Below, in pieces: positions 33,769-36,953 of a stretch of 36,953 nucleotides of DNA. Made by a program: the position numbers and the translations under genes. The stretch spans positions 1 through 36,953 of the forward strand of contig JAOZUO010000073.1 in the NCBI GenBank assembly GCA_029938605.1, read 5' to 3'. This DNA is from Deltaproteobacteria bacterium. Lineage in GTDB: Bacteria > Myxococcota_A > Polyangia > HGW-17 > JAJRWW01. Each line of letters begins with the position of its first letter. The stretch's first letter is position 1. A model generated the notes under the pieces. That model made no database searches, was not told the DNA's origin, and saw only the letters and a program-made list of their open reading frames with translations.

Positions 33769-35163
33769 ATGGATGACGATAACGTCTTCGCCGAAAAGTA
33801 CGTGTTGCTCCGCAAGCTGGGCGAGGGGGGCATGGCGGAGATATTTCTTGCTCGCCAGCTGGGCCTGGGAGGCTTCAAAAAAGAGCTGGTGATCAAGCGT
33901 ATCCACAAGAAGCTGGCCGCCAACGAAGCCTACGTGGAGATGTTTTTGGATGAGGCGCGCATCGCCGCCAATCTGAACCATCCCAACATCGTTCACATCT
34001 ACGACATCGGGAAGGCCTTCGGCACCTATTACATTGCCATGGAGTTCATCCACGGCAAGGATCTGATGGAGGTTTGCCGAAAGGGCATCGCCGAGAAGCA
34101 GTTTTTGCCCTTGCGCTATTCGGTGCGCATCATCAGCGACATAGCCGCGGGGCTGGCCTTCGCCCAGGACCACCGTGATGAGCGCGGGAATCGGGTGGGG
34201 ATTGTGCATCGGGATATCAGCCCCACGAACATCCTCATTTCTTTCCACGGGGTGTCCAAGCTCGTGGACTTCGGTATCGCCCGGGCCGCTAGCCAGGTGG
34301 CCAACGAGGTAGGGACCGTCGTGGGCAAGCTCAATTACATGGCGCCCGAGCAGGTACGCGGCGACCTCGTGGACGCCCGGTCTGATCTGTTCGCCCTGGG
34401 CGTGGTGCTCTATGAGATTACGGTGGGGCGTCGACTCTTCAAGGGGCCCCGCAAGGAGGTGGTGGACAAAATCCTGAACCATCCCATCAAGCCACCCTCC
34501 CTGGTGCGACCGGACTATCCACCGGACCTCGAGCAGATCGTCATGCGGTTACTCGAAAAGAAGCCGGAGAACCGGTATCCCGACGGCGCGGAGCTGCATT
34601 CAGACCTGGAAAGGTTCGGGGCTTCATTGGGCCCCAAAGTGGGTTCCAACCACCTCTCGCGCTACCTGACCGGACTGTTCGATGAGACGGGCGTCGGGTT
34701 CGAGGTGGAGCCTGATGAGCCTGTCGAGGAGGACGAGGACGACCTGGACTTTGACTCCCCTCGCTCAGGTTCCTACGACAATGACTTCGCCGAGGCCGAG
34801 GCCGAGGGAGGTGAGCTGATCTTCGCCTCCCGCATGGAGGACGAGGTCAGCGGAACCATGGCCCAGGATCCCGAGGAGGAGTCCGTCGAGGATCCTGAGG
34901 AGGAGTCCGTCGAGGAGCTCGAGGAGGAGTCCGTCGATGTGTCCGTCCAAGAGTTCGAGGAGGAGTCCGGTGAGGATGTCCTCGATGCGGCCGTTCAGGG
35001 GCTGCTTCACGAGTCGGACAAGGGTCCGGTGGGGGCTCCTTCTACCTCGCACTGGGCCGACGACGAGCCGATTGCGCGTCGTAGCTGGCCTCTCATCGTC
35101 GCCGTGGTCTTCGCGGCAGTTGCCTGCGCCACGCTGGTGATGATGTACCTGAATGTTCTGTGA
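33769..35163 (+). CDS. Ser/Thr protein kinase with acidic repeats and C-terminal membrane anchor
   Basis: A 464-residue kinase. The kinase domain begins almost at the N-terminus (YVLLRKLGEGGMAEIFLA), with the ATP-binding Lys in VIKRI, the catalytic loop HRDISPTN (Ile-Ser in place of Leu-Lys, frequent in myxobacterial kinases), DFG as VDFGIAR, and LNYMAPEQ. The domain ends near residue 280. An acidic, low-complexity stretch (about 320-430) includes four EEES-containing repeats. One membrane helix near the C-terminus (WPLIVAVVFAAVACATLVMMYL) leaves almost nothing outside, so this is a tail-anchored cytoplasmic kinase. ATG 33769 is chosen; TTG 33754 is an alternative five codons earlier. It is 21 bp after the deacetylase gene. 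Confidence 0.92.
   Translation: MDDDNVFAEKYVLLRKLGEGGMAEIFLARQLGLGGFKKELVIKRIHKKLAANEAYVEMFLDEARIAANLNHPNIVHIYDIGKAFGTYYIAMEFIHGKDLMEVCRKGIAEKQFLPLRYSVRIISDIAAGLAFAQDHRDERGNRVGIVHRDISPTNILISFHGVSKLVDFGIARAASQVANEVGTVVGKLNYMAPEQVRGDLVDARSDLFALGVVLYEITVGRRLFKGPRKEVVDKILNHPIKPPSLVRPDYPPDLEQIVMRLLEKKPENRYPDGAELHSDLERFGASLGPKVGSNHLSRYLTGLFDETGVGFEVEPDEPVEEDEDDLDFDSPRSGSYDNDFAEAEAEGGELIFASRMEDEVSGTMAQDPEEESVEDPEEESVEELEEESVDVSVQEFEEESGEDVLDAAVQGLLHESDKGPVGAPSTSHWADDEPIARRSWPLIVAVVFAAVACATLVMMYLNVL
34867..34974 (+). repeat. 24-bp repeats encoding DPEEESVE-type units
   Basis: Units begin at 34867, 34891 and 34915, with a fourth diverged unit at 34951 after a 12-base spacer. They encode DPEEESVE, DPEEESVE, ELEEESVD and EFEEESGE in the acidic linker of the kinase. 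The Ser residues next to acidic runs could be phosphorylated, but that is speculation. Confidence 0.8.
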
Positions 35164-35172
35164 GCGGCGGTC

Positions 35173-36678
35173 TTAGGTTGCGCGGTTTTGGAAAAAGGCC
35201 TGGGCGGGCTTGGTGAAAAGGGCCATGAGCATCAGGTCGGCCTCACTCTGGATGAGATCGCCGTACTGGGATCGCAGCGCGTCGAGATCCACCGGCTCGG
35301 CGTAGGCAGCCGGCCGCTCGGTGAACCGCGCGCGTCCCTTGGCGCAGATCTGCAACACCTCGGAGCTCACCGGGCCGGGGGTGCGTCCATAGAGCCCCAG
35401 CACCAGGTTGGCGAAGGGCTTGGACACGTGGCCGTAGCGCTTGCCCGTCAGCACGTTGAAGGCCGCCTGAGAGCCCACGATTTGGCTGGTGGGCGTCACC
35501 AGGGGCACCCAGCCCGCCTCCTCCCGCACGGAGGGAACGGCGGCGATGATCTCGTCCAGCCGGTTCAGGGCGCCCTGGTTTTTGAGCTGCTTGTGCAGGT
35601 TGGAGAGCATGCCCCCGGGGATTTGGGCTTGGAGCTGGCGCGCGTCCACGGCGGGATAGCCCTGGGGGACCATGATCCGATGCTCGATGAGGCGCATGGC
35701 CTCCTCGGTCTTGGCGTGCTCGCGGGACTGGATCAGCTCCAGGGCCTGGTCCACCGTGCGTTTCACTTCGTCAGTGGGGTTTTTGGGCCAGGGGCGGACG
35801 ATGGTGTCCGGCGAGGCGTCGGAGTCGCGGAGCTCGGTGCGAATGGTTTGCAGCTCGGCGTGGATGGGCGCCCAGGAGTCGCGGTCCACGTTGGTTTCCC
35901 ACCCGAGGCTGTCGGCGAAGTACTGCATGAGCTCCACGGGGGGCAGCGCCGTGCCGCCCGCCAGGGGGCCGTGGCCCACGTCGATGTAGTCTACGCCGGC
36001 CAGCATGCCCACCACCGCCGTGGTGTTGGCGTAGCCGTTTGTGGTCTGGGTGTGCAGGGTGAGCGGCCGGTCCGGGAATCGCGTCTTGAGCCCTTCGATG
36101 AGCTCCCAGGCCACCATGGGATGCAAGATGCCAGCCATGTCCTTGATGGCCAGGGAGTCGGCGCCCAGCTCCACCGCCGCGCCGGCGAAGCACAGAAAAT
36201 GCTCCAGGTCGTGTACCGGGCTCGTGGTGTAGGAGAGCGCCACCTCGGCGTGGCTACCCGCGGCCCGGGTGGCCCGTACGGCGGTCCCCAGGTTGCGCTC
36301 GTCATTCAAGGCGTCGAAGATGCGTACGCGGTCGTTGCCCAGACCGCAAGCTACCTTTAAAAAGGCCTCCACCACATGGTCGGGGTAGGGGGAGTAGCCA
36401 AACAGGTTCTGGCCGCGGCACAGGGAGCGGATCTGGATGTCGGGTCCGAGGACCTCGCGAAAACGGACGAGGCGCTCGAAGGGGTCGTCTCCGGTAAAAC
36501 GCAGGGCGGCGTCCAGGGTGGCGCCGCCCCAGAGCTCCAAAATACGATAGCCGGCGTCCCGGAGCAGAGGCAGTACCCGGAGGGACTGGGCCGTGGACAT
36601 GCGCGTGGCGAGCAGGGACTGGTGTCCGTCTCGCAAGGACGTATCAATAAACTCGATGGACTTATTTTTGTTCATCAT
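35173..36678 (-). CDS. Carboxyltransferase (transcarboxylase 5S / PycB / OadA-like), no biotin domain
   Basis: A 501-residue protein with the HMGL-like TIM barrel and the conserved carboxylase domain of pyruvate carboxylase, oxaloacetate decarboxylase alpha and transcarboxylase 5S. These move CO2 between biotin and pyruvate/oxaloacetate. Features: DTSLRDGHQS with metal-ligand Asp17, the Lys expected to be carboxylated (Lys179 in AIKDMAG), and PTSQIVGSQAAFNVL in the C-terminal domain. The usual HxH metal pair is H209-T-Q211 (HTQTTNG), so one ligand is changed. There is no MKM biotinyl domain, so a separate biotin carrier subunit would be needed and is not in the window. The start is one of two tandem ATGs (36678 or 36675). 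It is convergent with the kinase gene, with a 9-bp gap. Confidence 0.88.
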   Translation of the reverse strand: MMNKNKSIEFIDTSLRDGHQSLLATRMSTAQSLRVLPLLRDAGYRILELWGGATLDAALRFTGDDPFERLVRFREVLGPDIQIRSLCRGQNLFGYSPYPDHVVEAFLKVACGLGNDRVRIFDALNDERNLGTAVRATRAAGSHAEVALSYTTSPVHDLEHFLCFAGAAVELGADSLAIKDMAGILHPMVAWELIEGLKTRFPDRPLTLHTQTTNGYANTTAVVGMLAGVDYIDVGHGPLAGGTALPPVELMQYFADSLGWETNVDRDSWAPIHAELQTIRTELRDSDASPDTIVRPWPKNPTDEVKRTVDQALELIQSREHAKTEEAMRLIEHRIMVPQGYPAVDARQLQAQIPGGMLSNLHKQLKNQGALNRLDEIIAAVPSVREEAGWVPLVTPTSQIVGSQAAFNVLTGKRYGHVSKPFANLVLGLYGRTPGPVSSEVLQICAKGRARFTERPAAYAEPVDLDALRSQYGDLIQSEADLMLMALFTKPAQAFFQNRAT

Positions 36679-36822
36679 CCCAGTGAATCCTCAAGATGGC
36701 AAAGGGGTCAGTATGTACCGTTTCTTTTTTTTCAGCACAAGGGGCTTGCGTCAGGTGACCAATAACGGTTTCCTGGGACCATTCAGTCGCCGAAATGGCT
36801 CACAGGTATTTGGGAGAAAAGA
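36679..36822. promoter_or_regulatory. Divergent gap between the carboxyltransferase and the hexapeptide-protein genes
   Basis: The 144 bases hold an 8-base T-run near 36724-36731 and GGGAG just before the plus-strand start. GGGGTCAGT near its left side echoes the ends of the palindrome at 29738, but no matching inverse copy is present. Promoters are not assignable by eye. Confidence 0.35.
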
Positions 36823-36953
36823 ATGGCACACGAGATGCTCCTCGATGGAATCCGTCCCAACCCGCTGGGGGACTGGCCTCAGATCGATCCCTCGGCCTTC
36901 GTGGATCCGAGCGCCCAGATCATGGGCAACGTACGGATCGGTCCCAAGGTGTA
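36823..36953 (+). CDS. Gamma-carbonic-anhydrase / hexapeptide-repeat family protein (3' partial)
   Basis: The first 43 residues of a gene running off the right edge. The text IDPSAFVDPSAQIMGNVRIGPKV is the standard opening of left-handed beta-helix proteins of the gamma-carbonic anhydrase/YrdA type, with [IV]-x-P-x-A-x-V hexads. The metal-binding histidines lie beyond the window, so activity cannot be judged. The start ATG has GGGAG about six bases upstream. Confidence 0.7.
   Translation, partial: MAHEMLLDGIRPNPLGDWPQIDPSAFVDPSAQIMGNVRIGPKV

Noticed and set aside
32962..34482. 506-codon open frame on the minus strand
   Set aside because: It is antisense to the deacetylase and kinase genes, both of which have complete active sites.
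36713..36732. T-run as an intrinsic terminator
   Set aside because: No GC-rich stem precedes it, and it lies upstream of both divergent genes, where a terminator would have no gene to end.

Overview
This is a GC-rich, densely coded stretch of a bacterial chromosome. The lineage looks like one of the former Deltaproteobacteria, close to Myxococcota or Bradymonadota. The reasons are two large eukaryotic-type Ser/Thr kinases (one with the HRDISPTN loop common in myxobacteria), lipoproteins built from MopE-type metal-binding repeats, an IgGFc-binding-like domain, DUF4215-type Cys-rich repeats behind a poly-Asn linker, and a protease/beta-propeller/outer-membrane-barrel fusion. This placement is inferred from gene content; no rRNA gene is present to confirm it. 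I see no rRNA, tRNA, CRISPR array, prophage or recognisable defence system.

Layout. 1-7012: tail of a GNAT acetyltransferase with a Pro-Lys linker, a 163-bp near-palindrome, an MFS transporter, a three-module secreted protease/propeller/barrel protein, a convergent acyl-CoA dehydrogenase, and a divergent OsmC-family protein. 7082-14837: an apparent operon of a von Willebrand A lipoprotein, a MopE-repeat/IgGFc-binding-like lipoprotein and a transmembrane WD40 Ser/Thr kinase. It is met tail to tail by a Cys-rich, propeller-type lipoprotein on the minus strand. 16867-20526 (minus): one 1219-residue protein joining a serine hydroxymethyltransferase-like domain, a degenerate GcvT-like domain and an intact-looking GcvT domain. 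Exonuclease III is divergent from it.

21538-29462: a polytopic O-antigen ligase/polymerase-like protein with TPRs. Its stop codon abuts a ~470-bp MITE-like element with 22-bp terminal inverted repeats, apparently inserted at a TA dinucleotide. Then come ileS and lspA, which overlap by 4 bp. 29463-29878 is repeat-rich: a diverged copy of the MITE interior, a shorter third copy, and a long palindrome with 18-bp perfect ends. 29879-36953: a PlsC-type acyltransferase (minus); an apparent operon of a GT39-like glycosyltransferase, a histone-deacetylase-family enzyme and a Ser/Thr kinase; a carboxyltransferase (5S/PycB-like) without a biotin domain (minus); and the start of a gamma-carbonic-anhydrase-like hexapeptide protein.

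The strongest leads are the GlyA-GcvT-GcvT fusion, which suggests coupling of glycine cleavage to serine synthesis on one polypeptide; the TA-inserted MITE with its reconstructable empty site; the vWA/MopE-IgGFc/kinase surface cluster; and several enzymes with altered metal-ligand or signature residues. All calls come from reading the sequence and from family knowledge; no database search was possible.
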